9,935 nt of DNA from Pseudomonadota bacterium (lineage in GTDB: Bacteria; Desulfobacterota; Anaeroferrophillalia; Anaeroferrophillales; Tharpellaceae): assembly GCA_030641485.1 (NCBI GenBank), contig DAOWHJ010000071.1, positions 1 through 9,935 of the forward strand. Direction: 5' to 3'. Shown in pieces: positions 1-6,771 of the stretch. The notes under the pieces were generated by a model, which saw only the letters and a program-made list of their open reading frames with translations, ran no database searches and had not been told where the DNA came from. Each line of letters opens with the position of its first letter. Position 1 is the stretch's first letter. The translations under genes were made by a program, and so were the position numbers.

Positions 1-371
1 AAAATTAATCGCTTACGTTTATAGCGGGAATCGCTGTAAAAAGATTACTCTTGTCAGTCTCAACATTCCAACCATCACTCAAACAAAAGATTTATCATAA
101 ATATGCTTAACGCCTTCTAAATCATATTAGCCCGCGAAAGTAAACCTCCATTTTGGGATACCCCCCCCTAAAACAACCCACTTAGGAAAATATACCTACC
201 AGCACACTTGCAATAGGTAATCTGTTTAGTTGAAAATTGTTTTTAAGGGGGTGGCATAATAGGGGTTTACATTTGTGAGGGATGTGTTCTAAGAGGGCGC
301 AGTGAACTTTACTATTACTTTTGGTTACTTTATTGGGTTGTGTGGGCGAAGCCCGCCTTGGATAGTTTATT
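1..371. other. Non-coding region upstream of the RND pump gene
   Basis: No convincing gene is seen. Short open stretches exist on both strands, but none has a family-like sequence or a ribosome binding site. The left part is AT-rich with a run of eight C at 161-168. From about 241 the plus strand becomes G-rich, with four G-tracts between 247 and 298. A weak sigma70-like pair is TTGAAA (230-235) and CATAAT (255-260), but its 19-nt spacer is long. A small hairpin, GGGC-GAA-GCCC (344-354), lies about 20 nt before the pump start codon. The leader of the pump gene probably lies in this region. Confidence 0.6.
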
Positions 372-3300
372 ATGCGTAAATTCATCGAATTTTTTCTCAC
401 CCAGAAGGTTTTGGTTAACCTTCTCTTTCTTCTGTTGATGGTGGTTGGTGCTGTGGCCTTAATGGAGTTGCCGGTCGAACGTTATCCAAATGTAAATATG
501 GGTAAGATGATGATTACGACCTTTTTGCCCGGGGCCTCACCGACCGATGTTGAGGCTCTGGTAACACGTGAGATTGAGCAGGCCTTAGATGACCTGGAGG
601 AGGTTGAATTTATAAAATCAACTTCATATCGGGGACGTTCGTCCGTAATGGTGAAATTTGTTGATGACGCCGACTACCCTGAGTTGTTCAAGGAGTTACG
701 GCTTAAAGTCCTGGGGGCACTGCCGAACCTGCCATTGGGGGCTGAACCACCTGAATTTCAGGAGGTTGATGTTAACTACTGGTTGCCGGTGGTGACGGTT
801 AATCTGGTTGGTGATCGCAGTAATCGAACTTTGACCTTGATGGCAGAAGAGCTCAAACTTCTGATCAAACGGATAAAAGGGGTTGAGAATGTTAAGGTAA
901 CCGGTGAGTTGGTGCGTGAGTTTCATCTCTTTATTGATCCGGTTCGGCTCGAAATCTTGGGTTTGACCTTTGAGGATGTTGCGACTGCAATCAAGGGGAG
1001 TAATCTCTCAATTCCAGCCGGGGATTATGAGAATGAAGATGGCGAATTTGTGGTCGTGGTTGATGAGTTGTTTCGCTCCCGAGCGGATATCGAAAAGACC
1101 ATTATTCGCTTAGATCGTGATGGGGCTGCGGTTACAGTCGGTGAGGTAATGAGTAGTGCTGAAATCGCCTATCGTGACCCACTCTACCTTTCGGCGGTTA
1201 ATGGTTTAGATAGTGTTGGTCTTAAGGTTGTTAAGAATGACCGCGGTAGTGCGTTGAAGATTGTGGCTGAGATCGAAGATATTGTCGCAGGTTTTTACGA
1301 ACGTTTCGCTCGAGAGGGAGTTCAGGTGGTCTTGACCCAGGACCAGCGTATTCATCTCGATGACTCAATTACCACCTTAGGGCTTAATCTGGTTTGTGGA
1401 ATTACACTCGTAACCCTGGTTGTCTGGCTCTTTATGGGTTGGCGCAATGCTCTTCTGACTACGGTTGGTATTCCCTTCTCTTTTTTGTGTACGATGATTA
1501 TTATGTACGTTACCGACAATTCCCTTAACGAGATAACCCTTTTTGCTTTTGTGTTGGTCAGTGGGATTATTGTTGATGACGCAATTGTTGTTTTAGAGAA
1601 TATCTATCGCCGTCTGCAGGAGGGTGAAGTTTTAAGGATGGCCGTGCTTAACGGGACAACTGAAATTGCCTGGCCCGTGATTGCGGCGACCTCAACCACG
1701 GTGGCTGCTTTTTTACCGATGCTGATTATGTCCGGTTCCACAGGTGAGTTTTTTTCCTATATCCCGAAAGCGGTAAGTTTTGCGATTGGGGCCTCACTGT
1801 TTGAGTGCTTGGTGATTTTACCCGGTCATTTTCTTGATTGGCCAGGTGCGCGAAATTTGTCCGCATCAAGTTATGTCGTTGGTGGTCGTGAACGTCTGCT
1901 CATGACCTGGCTCAGGCGTGTTAATGACCGGGTCGTAGCTTTGACGTTGCGGTTCCGTTTCTCAAGTCTTTTTGTTGTAACTATTCTTTTCGTTAGCTCA
2001 ATGGTAATTCTCTATCTCTCGATTACTGGAATTGTACCTCTGATCAAGGTTAAATTCTTTCCCGATGACTACACTCTTTACTATGTTGAGTTTCAGGGGC
2101 CGCCAGCCACCCCATTGGCTGAAACAAAAAAACGTCTTCTGGATGGAAGTCGGGTGCTTTTGGCGGGTGGCCCGGGGCAGGTTGGTTCGGTAATGGCCCA
2201 AGCCGGTTTTTATCTTAATGGAGACTACCAACCGGTTTGGAGCAATAATGTCGGGCATCTTGCAGTAACTCTGCCGGCCCGGCGTATTCAGGAGTTTCCC
2301 GATAATCCCGATAACGACCCCATGCTTTTTCTTGACTACGTTCGTAAATTGGTTGCACCTTTAGCCGGTGAGGGTTGGAGTTTGCGAGTACGGGCAGAAA
2401 AAGATGGTCCGCCGGCGGGCAAGGATCTTAACGTTCGGGTGGTTGGTGCCGACGAGAAGTCGGTCCAGCAGTTGGCCGTAGTCTTGGATAATTTTTTGCG
2501 TCGGGATCCGCGCCTAGAGCCAGAATTGCAGGACTTTTCCAGCAATCAAGGGGAGCCCGGCCGTATCTATCGACTTAAGGTCGATCGAATGAAAGCCGCA
2601 GAGTACAACCTTTCCCAAGCTCAGGTAGCTTATCTTGCCGGGTCAGTCTTGGATGGTCGTTATGTCGGGAAATTTCGGGCTCGGGATGAAGATCTTGATC
2701 TGAAGTTGAAGGTCGATCCTGCATATCTTAACGGACCGTCTGATGCTTTGAATCTCCCGGTTTTTAGTGGTCCGCATGGGAGTCTCAAACTGGGTGAACT
2801 AGTCAGGGTCTCGTCATATCTGGAACCTGGTTACCTAAATCGTTATAATTTGAATCGTTCGGTAGACTTGACTGCCAACCTGAGGGCTAATAGTCGGGTT
2901 TCAACTCCTGTCGTGGTTCAGATTATTAAAGATTATTATCAAAGTATCGCTTTTGCCTACCCCGGAGCCGAAGTCGATTTCGCCGGTGAGTTTGAGAGTA
3001 CCAAACGCTCCTACACCTCACTTAGTTACGCATTTATCATTGCCCTTTTGGCGATTTATATGATTTTAGCCCTGCAATTTCAATCATATCTGCAGCCCTT
3101 TATTATCCTTTCGGCAGTTGCCTTCGCTTTGGTTGGGGTTGTCTTTGGGAAGATGTTGACGCAGGGGCTTTTTACCGTCAACAGTATGATTGCGATTGTC
3201 GGGGTGACCGGGGTGGTTGTTAATGACTCTCTGGTTCTGATCGATTTTATCAACCGCGCCTATCGTGAATCTGGCAATCGTCGGGAGGCGATCTTGGCGG

Positions 3301-3533
3301 GTATCAGGATTCGTTTCCGGCCTATCCTTTTGACCACCCTGACGACAACCTTGGGACTTTTGCCGATGGCGGTTGGTTTTCCCTACTATTCACTGGTTTG
3401 GGGAACTATGGCATCAACTTTTGTCACTGGCCTTTGTACCGCAACCTTTCTAACCCTTTTCATTGTTCCTATCGAGTGGGATTTGCTGACGGCTGTGCAG
3501 GAGCGTTGGGCGGAAAAGAGGGGGGAAGTTTAG
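372..3533 (+). CDS. Efflux RND transporter permease subunit (AcrB/HAE1-like)
   Basis: Proton-driven inner-membrane pump subunit of 1053 residues, the usual length for the AcrB-type family. The order is the expected duplicated one: TM1 at about 12-31, a large periplasmic loop, TM2-TM6 at about 334-485, TM7 at about 531-555, a second periplasmic loop, then TM8-TM12 at about 883-1035. TM4 carries the proton-relay pair D402-D403 (VDDAIVVLENIYRR), equivalent to AcrB D407/D408. In TM10 the AcrB K940 position appears to be Asn (N951, in VVVNDSLVLIDF), common in non-AcrB members. The conserved RPILLTTL after TM10 is present. The ATG at 372 is chosen because MRKFIEFFLTQK begins right before TM1; the ribosome binding site is weak (TTGGAT about 8 nt upstream). 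No adaptor (HlyD/MFP) or TolC-like gene lies in the window, so the partners are encoded upstream or elsewhere. The substrate cannot be inferred. Confidence 0.95.
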   Translation: MRKFIEFFLTQKVLVNLLFLLLMVVGAVALMELPVERYPNVNMGKMMITTFLPGASPTDVEALVTREIEQALDDLEEVEFIKSTSYRGRSSVMVKFVDDADYPELFKELRLKVLGALPNLPLGAEPPEFQEVDVNYWLPVVTVNLVGDRSNRTLTLMAEELKLLIKRIKGVENVKVTGELVREFHLFIDPVRLEILGLTFEDVATAIKGSNLSIPAGDYENEDGEFVVVVDELFRSRADIEKTIIRLDRDGAAVTVGEVMSSAEIAYRDPLYLSAVNGLDSVGLKVVKNDRGSALKIVAEIEDIVAGFYERFAREGVQVVLTQDQRIHLDDSITTLGLNLVCGITLVTLVVWLFMGWRNALLTTVGIPFSFLCTMIIMYVTDNSLNEITLFAFVLVSGIIVDDAIVVLENIYRRLQEGEVLRMAVLNGTTEIAWPVIAATSTTVAAFLPMLIMSGSTGEFFSYIPKAVSFAIGASLFECLVILPGHFLDWPGARNLSASSYVVGGRERLLMTWLRRVNDRVVALTLRFRFSSLFVVTILFVSSMVILYLSITGIVPLIKVKFFPDDYTLYYVEFQGPPATPLAETKKRLLDGSRVLLAGGPGQVGSVMAQAGFYLNGDYQPVWSNNVGHLAVTLPARRIQEFPDNPDNDPMLFLDYVRKLVAPLAGEGWSLRVRAEKDGPPAGKDLNVRVVGADEKSVQQLAVVLDNFLRRDPRLEPELQDFSSNQGEPGRIYRLKVDRMKAAEYNLSQAQVAYLAGSVLDGRYVGKFRARDEDLDLKLKVDPAYLNGPSDALNLPVFSGPHGSLKLGELVRVSSYLEPGYLNRYNLNRSVDLTANLRANSRVSTPVVVQIIKDYYQSIAFAYPGAEVDFAGEFESTKRSYTSLSYAFIIALLAIYMILALQFQSYLQPFIILSAVAFALVGVVFGKMLTQGLFTVNSMIAIVGVTGVVVNDSLVLIDFINRAYRESGNRREAILAGIRIRFRPILLTTLTTTLGLLPMAVGFPYYSLVWGTMASTFVTGLCTATFLTLFIVPIEWDLLTAVQERWAEKRGEV

Positions 3534-3817
3534 TTACTCTGTGAGTTTTTGCTGAGCTGGTGCCGCTGGCACCAGCTCATGATGAGCCCGGTTAGGGCCA
3601 TCCCCCAGGCCGGGATTCTCAGGTACCATGAGGTTTTTATGCCCATGATTTGGTTTTCCGGCAGCCAAATACGGATACTGATAGCCAAAAAAAGCAGCAA
3701 AAAAGCACCGGCTGCCAAGGCCGCTGGTAGTCGTCGCCGTTTCAGGGCCAGGATGGTGAAAACCAGGCAGTGAATTGCGAAGACCAATAACATGAATTTC
3801 CAGAACCAGTCGGGCAT
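3530..3817 (-). CDS. Small three-helix membrane protein of unknown function
   Basis: Unrecognised 95-residue protein. Three hydrophobic segments are clear, at about 5-25, 30-48 and 64-83. A positive KRRR at 26-29 separates the first two, and the tail (84-95) is polar. The membrane-like pattern makes this frame more credible than the overlapping SpmA-like frame over the same bases. The ATG at 3817 is the only sensible start, because an in-frame TAA lies at 3836-3838; a Shine-Dalgarno sequence is not evident. The stop codon overlaps the RND stop region on the other strand, so the genes converge with a 4-bp overlap. It begins exactly where the upstream SpmA-like protein stops resembling its family, so translation may be coupled to it. 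No function is proposed. Confidence 0.6.
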   Translation of the reverse strand: MPDWFWKFMLLVFAIHCLVFTILALKRRRLPAALAAGAFLLLFLAISIRIWLPENQIMGIKTSWYLRIPAWGMALTGLIMSWCQRHQLSKNSQSN

Positions 3818-4229
3818 AATAATTCCGTTTATAATTTAAGGTTTCAAGCTCCTGCATCGCCTTGATCCCAAAAGGGGTTGTGGCATTGCCCAAACCTAAG
3901 AGATTGGCGGAAAGATTCATTACCATTGCCCCCATCGCCGGGTGTTCGGCCGGGACTTCAGGGAAGAGACGGATTAGCAGTGGTCGGATACCGCGGGCTG
4001 CGACCCTTAAAAGACCGCCCTCTTCGGCAACCTTCAATAGCCCTAAAAAAAGGGCCATGACCCCAATCAGCCCGATTGCGAGCTCAACCGCATCGCCGGC
4101 GGTGGTGATGATCGTTGCCGTCAGTGCCGTCAGCGGTTCCTGAAGACCCTCGACCGGGACCCAGTTGATTTGGCGCCAGCCAGCAACCAAAAATGAGATC
4201 AGGATGAAAAAATAGAAGAGAAAATTCAA
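3534..4229 (-). CDS. Truncated SpmA-like (nucleoside recognition/Gate domain) membrane protein with out-of-frame tail
   Basis: Residues 1-132 resemble the N-terminal two thirds of spore maturation protein A, a Gate-domain membrane protein found in many non-sporulating bacteria. Visible hallmarks are a first TM at about 2-18, a second at about 44-64 (IGVMALFLGLLKVAEE), RLFPEVPAEHPAMG (88-100) and GLGNATTPFGIKAM (112-125). Full-length SpmA is about 195 residues and continues with a further conserved membrane part. Here similarity ends near N132 (about 3834), and the remaining ~99 codons are polar, proline- and histidine-rich. They are the out-of-frame reading of the 95-residue membrane gene, so the tail is probably not a natural domain. 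The start is TTG at 4229, because an in-frame TAA lies at 4236-4238 and no upstream ATG exists; no clear ribosome binding site is seen. It may be a pseudogene or a shortened functional protein. No SpmB partner is present. Confidence 0.6.
   Translation of the reverse strand: MNFLFYFFILISFLVAGWRQINWVPVEGLQEPLTALTATIITTAGDAVELAIGLIGVMALFLGLLKVAEEGGLLRVAARGIRPLLIRLFPEVPAEHPAMGAMVMNLSANLLGLGNATTPFGIKAMQELETLNYKRNYYARLVLEIHVIGLRNSLPGFHHPGPETATTTSGLGSRCFFAAFFGYQYPYLAAGKPNHGHKNLMVPENPGLGDGPNRAHHELVPAAPAQQKLTE
3553..3579. repeat. Perfect 12-bp inverted repeat with 3-nt loop between convergent genes
   Basis: TGAGCTGGTGCC (3553-3564) and GGCACCAGCTCA (3568-3579) form a 12-bp GC-rich stem around GCT. 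It sits 19 nt after the RND stop codon and inside the last codons of the minus-strand small membrane gene. Neither strand has a T-run directly after the stem. On the plus strand TTTTT lies just before it, so it is not a canonical intrinsic terminator. It may still stop or stabilise the convergent transcripts. Confidence 0.5.
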
Positions 4230-4366
4230 TGTCTTTTAAATTTACTTACTATATGTTCGGCTTTGTTTAGACCTAATTTGATTGTAAGTTAAAGCGGGTA
4301 ACTTGTTGTTTTCGATGTGACTTGATCAAGCTACAGCAAGCCGAATATTCACTTTATTTGCTATCG
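4230..4366 (-). promoter_or_regulatory. Spacer with inverted repeats before the SpmA-like gene
   Basis: This 137-bp AT-rich gap separates the DUF6485 gene from the SpmA-like gene. It contains an 8-bp inverted repeat, TTCGGCTT (4256-4263) with AAGCCGAA (4338-4345). It also holds an 8-bp imperfect pair, CTTGTTGT (4303-4310) with ACAGCAAG (4333-4340, one G-T pair), and the palindrome CTTGATCAAG (4321-4330). The two pairings share bases, so they would exclude each other in RNA. On the minus strand TATAGT (4253-4248) could be a -10 box about 20 nt before the TTG start, but its -35 is poor. No known riboswitch family is recognised. Confidence 0.35.
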
Positions 4367-4570
4367 TTAGACCAGGTTGTCCTGCACCAGGCGGGCAAAG
4401 TGGGCAAATGAACGATCGTAGGTTTTTTCTAAATCATCCGGGAAACAGCAGCCCGGCAGTTGTCGGTTTTTGAGGTGATATTTAAGGCAGTCACAACAGA
4501 TCCCTTTACGTGAACAAGGCTCGTAACTACAGTTACAGCTCTCAAGATTAATCTCTTTTTTACATTCCAT
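4367..4570 (-). CDS. Cysteine-rich DUF6485-type protein
   Basis: A soluble 67-residue protein with nine cysteines (C3, C12, C14, C19, C25, C26, C28, C41, C42) in the first 42 residues. The pattern MECKKE…CNCSYEPCSRKGICCDCLKYH, then a LPGCCFP segment and EKTYDRSFAHF, matches my memory of the DUF6485 family of short anaerobe-associated proteins. No biochemical role is established to my knowledge. The cysteine density suggests metal or Fe-S binding or redox activity, which is inference. ATG at 4570 follows the kinase stop by 7 bp, with GGAG at 4581-4584 (minus strand) about 10 nt upstream inside the end of the kinase gene. It is almost certainly co-transcribed with the kinase. Confidence 0.85.
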   Translation of the reverse strand: MECKKEINLESCNCSYEPCSRKGICCDCLKYHLKNRQLPGCCFPDDLEKTYDRSFAHFARLVQDNLV

Positions 4571-4577
4571 TTACAGG

Positions 4578-6560
4578 TTACTCCACCAAAGCATTTTCGA
4601 TCGTGCTTAAAAGTTCCACCATCTGGAATGGTTTAGTCAGGGCGGCTTTGAAGCCGTAGTCCTTGAAATTCGCCATGATCGGGTCGTTGAAGTAGCCGCT
4701 GGAGACGACTATTTTTGCTTGAGGGTTAAGCTTAAGGAGGTGTTGGGCCGTCTCTTGACCTCCCATGCCGCCGGGGACGGTCAGATCCAAGATTGAGAGA
4801 TCAATCTGGCCGCCGCTGGCGCAGGTCTCTTTGTAAAGCTCAAGAGCCTCTTCACCATCAGTTGCGGTTATGGTCTTGTAGCCTTTTTTATGTAAAATTC
4901 TTTTCAGAAGCTCACTGATCATCACCTCATCATCCATGATCAGAATCGTGATATTGGCAGATTTTATTTTTCTGGTTGTTGGTTCTGCTGGTTCTGCGGT
5001 TTTACCTTGAGCGGTTGTGGGTAGGTAGATGGAAAAGGTACTGCCGGTTTTTTTGTTCGGATCAGTTTCAGTTTCTATAGTGATTGTGCCACCGTGTTTA
5101 TTGATGATCGAATGGGTGATGGCCAAGCCTAAGCCACTGTTCTCCGTTTTGGTCGTAAAGTAAGGGTCAAAAACGTTGTCGATTAGCTCTGGCGGGATAC
5201 CACAGCCTTGGTCCTCAATGGTGATTTTTAAATGGTCGTCGGATTTGAGTTCAATTTGCTCGCTATCACTGGGTCTGGTGTTTTCCACTTTGATTTTGAT
5301 GATTCCGCCAGACGGCATCGCCTGGTCGGCATTGCTGACGATGTTCTGAATTACCTGGCTTATCTGGCCCGCGTCAATTTTGGCCGGTTTGAGGTCACGC
5401 GCAAAATCAAAGACGCATTTGACATTGCTGCCGCGTAAAACAAATTTGGTTGAATCTGTGATGATTGCTTCAAGGTTTGTGACCCTTTTTACGGGGTCTC
5501 CACCCTTGGCAAAGGTTAAGAGCTGTTGGGTCAGTTCCTTGGCTCTTAAAGATGCTTCCGCAGAAGCGGTTAGGATCTTGTTGAGTTCGCTACCCTTGTC
5601 GGTTAAGGTCTGAGCTAGTGAGATGTTGCCTAAAATTCCGGTCAGGATGTTATTGAAGTCGTGAGCGATGCCACCGGCTAAAACCCCAACTGATTCAAGT
5701 TTTCTGGCCTTGTGCGCCTCTTTTTCAGCCTTTACTTGCCGGGTTATATCTCGCAAAATAACCAGCATCCCAGCTGGTTTTCCTAGATGGTCAGCGTAGC
5801 GGGAGGCACTTAGGCTGACATCTATCAACCGGTTATTTTTGGTCAGCCTTCTCGTGTTGAAGGCGTGACAAGCTGTGCCTTCGTTGATCAAAGCTAAAAT
5901 GTGGCCCATTGACTCTTCGCGCTCTGACTCTGGCAGGAAGGGGATCCGTTGGCCTCTGAGTTCATCAAAGTTCCAGCCGAAAATTTCAGTAAAGGTCGGG
6001 TTGATGTATTTAACTAGGCCCACCATGTCATAGACAATGATGGCATCAGATGAGGAGTGGAGGAGGGATTGGTGGAGTTCATTCTGGCGTTGAGACTCTT
6101 CGAGCAGGAGGCGGTAGCGGGTTTCGCTTTCGGTAAGTTTATGGGTTCTCTCAGCGACCAGTTTCTCAAGTTCGTTCTGATGTCTTTTTAGTTCATCTTC
6201 CACTTCGCAAAGATGGGTTATATCAGCAACCGAAACCACAGCTCCAGTAACCTGGCCCTCGCGGTTTTTTAATGGGGTCGCGGTGTGATCGATATGGATT
6301 TTACGGCCATTTACAGTCACTCTGGAGTGTTGCGAACGACCACTATTTTTGCCCTCTTCGAGGACCTTTTGGGCCGGGCAGTTGGGACAGACACTGTTTC
6401 GTCTGGCAGCAACATGGTAACAAAAATCGCCGACCGCATTTTCACCGTAAACTGCACGAGCCTTGTTGTTGCAGCTTAGCACTCGATATTCTGTATCAAG
6501 CTTCCAGATAGCAATATCTAAGCTGTCGATCAAATTAGCTAATACGGTAGCAGTCGGCAT
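4578..6560 (-). CDS. PAS-PAS hybrid sensor histidine kinase/response regulator
   Basis: A cytoplasmic 660-residue signalling protein; no signal peptide or membrane segment is seen. Domains in order: PAS 1 (about 5-117), a short coiled coil (118-165), PAS 2 (about 166-275), HisKA dimerisation domain with phospho-acceptor H300 in AGGIAHDFNNILTG, HATPase domain (about 395-515), and a C-terminal receiver (about 537-657). The ATPase has N-box N410, G1 box DQGCGIPPEL (450-459), F box DPYFTTK and G2 box GLGLAITH. The HDFNN motif is typical of the HPK4-like soluble kinases. The receiver has acidic pair D543/D544, phospho-acceptor D592, S620 and K643. PAS 1 carries C47, C58 and C61 (FCYHV…VCPNCP). There is no Hpt or DNA-binding domain, so the output partner is elsewhere. 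ATG at 6560 has GGAG about 10 nt upstream and an in-frame stop slightly further up. The DUF6485 gene follows 7 bp downstream. Confidence 0.95.
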   Translation of the reverse strand: MPTATVLANLIDSLDIAIWKLDTEYRVLSCNNKARAVYGENAVGDFCYHVAARRNSVCPNCPAQKVLEEGKNSGRSQHSRVTVNGRKIHIDHTATPLKNREGQVTGAVVSVADITHLCEVEDELKRHQNELEKLVAERTHKLTESETRYRLLLEESQRQNELHQSLLHSSSDAIIVYDMVGLVKYINPTFTEIFGWNFDELRGQRIPFLPESEREESMGHILALINEGTACHAFNTRRLTKNNRLIDVSLSASRYADHLGKPAGMLVILRDITRQVKAEKEAHKARKLESVGVLAGGIAHDFNNILTGILGNISLAQTLTDKGSELNKILTASAEASLRAKELTQQLLTFAKGGDPVKRVTNLEAIITDSTKFVLRGSNVKCVFDFARDLKPAKIDAGQISQVIQNIVSNADQAMPSGGIIKIKVENTRPSDSEQIELKSDDHLKITIEDQGCGIPPELIDNVFDPYFTTKTENSGLGLAITHSIINKHGGTITIETETDPNKKTGSTFSIYLPTTAQGKTAEPAEPTTRKIKSANITILIMDDEVMISELLKRILHKKGYKTITATDGEEALELYKETCASGGQIDLSILDLTVPGGMGGQETAQHLLKLNPQAKIVVSSGYFNDPIMANFKDYGFKAALTKPFQMVELLSTIENALVE

Positions 6561-6622
6561 GGTTACTCGTCTCCAGAAAGCATTTTACTCAAAGCTGTTT
6601 TTCGAGGTGGGTTATGTCGACA

Positions 6623-6706
6623 TTAGACTATTTTTTCTCGATCGTCAAGGTTGATGGCGGGGTAGCTCTGACTTTTTCCGTCAGGGTTGCAGGTTACTAC
6701 TTTCAT
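6623..6706 (-). CDS. Possible 27-residue leader or microprotein ORF upstream of the kinase
   Basis: A short frame (MKVVTCNPDGKSQSYPAINL…EKIV) lies between the predicted promoter and the kinase and ends 62 nt before the kinase ATG. It can be extended in frame to an ATG at 6736 (37 residues), but that codon falls upstream of the transcription start expected from the candidate promoter. No good ribosome binding site precedes either ATG. There are no runs of one amino acid as in classical attenuation leaders. It contains a small hairpin, CTGAC/GTCAG (6668-6684). It may be real or chance. Confidence 0.25.
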   Translation of the reverse strand: MKVVTCNPDGKSQSYPAINLDDREKIV

Positions 6707-6717
6707 GGTGCCGTTTT

Positions 6718-6752
6718 TTGTGCTATTAACTGACATATTCTAATAATATAAC
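6718..6752 (+). promoter_or_regulatory. Candidate promoter for the nadB operon
   Basis: The plus strand has TTGTGC (6718-6723), a 17-nt spacer and TAATAA (6741-6746); TATAAC (6747-6752) is an alternative -10 box. Start of transcription near 6753-6759 would leave a very short leader before the ATG at 6772 and would make a GTG start at 6760 nearly leaderless. The region overlaps the divergent promoter of the kinase cluster. Confidence 0.3.
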
Positions 6753-6766
6753 TTCGTAAGTGACAA
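6737..6766 (-). promoter_or_regulatory. Candidate sigma70 promoter for the kinase cluster
   Basis: On the minus strand TTGTCA (6766-6761) and TAGAAT (6742-6737) are separated by 18 nt. Each differs from the consensus by one base. Transcription would start near 6730, giving a leader of about 170 nt before the kinase ATG. The -35 box lies within the nadB start region, so the two divergent transcription units overlap here. Confidence 0.45.
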
Positions 6767-6771
6767 ATTTA

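Noticed and set aside
2..100. Open plus-strand stretch that could be the 3' end of an upstream gene
   Set aside because: Only 32 codons, AT-rich, with no recognisable family pattern.
247..298. Four G-tracts that might form a G-quadruplex
   Set aside because: The loops are about 8-13 nt, too long for a canonical quadruplex; no supporting context.
182..400. 72-codon minus-strand frame over the pump gene start
   Set aside because: Overlaps the pump start on the other strand, has no domain features, and is a basic, proline-rich composition typical of chance frames.
3549..4143. Plus-strand frames over the SpmA-like region
   Set aside because: They are antisense shadows of the minus-strand genes, with no membrane or domain pattern and no start signals.
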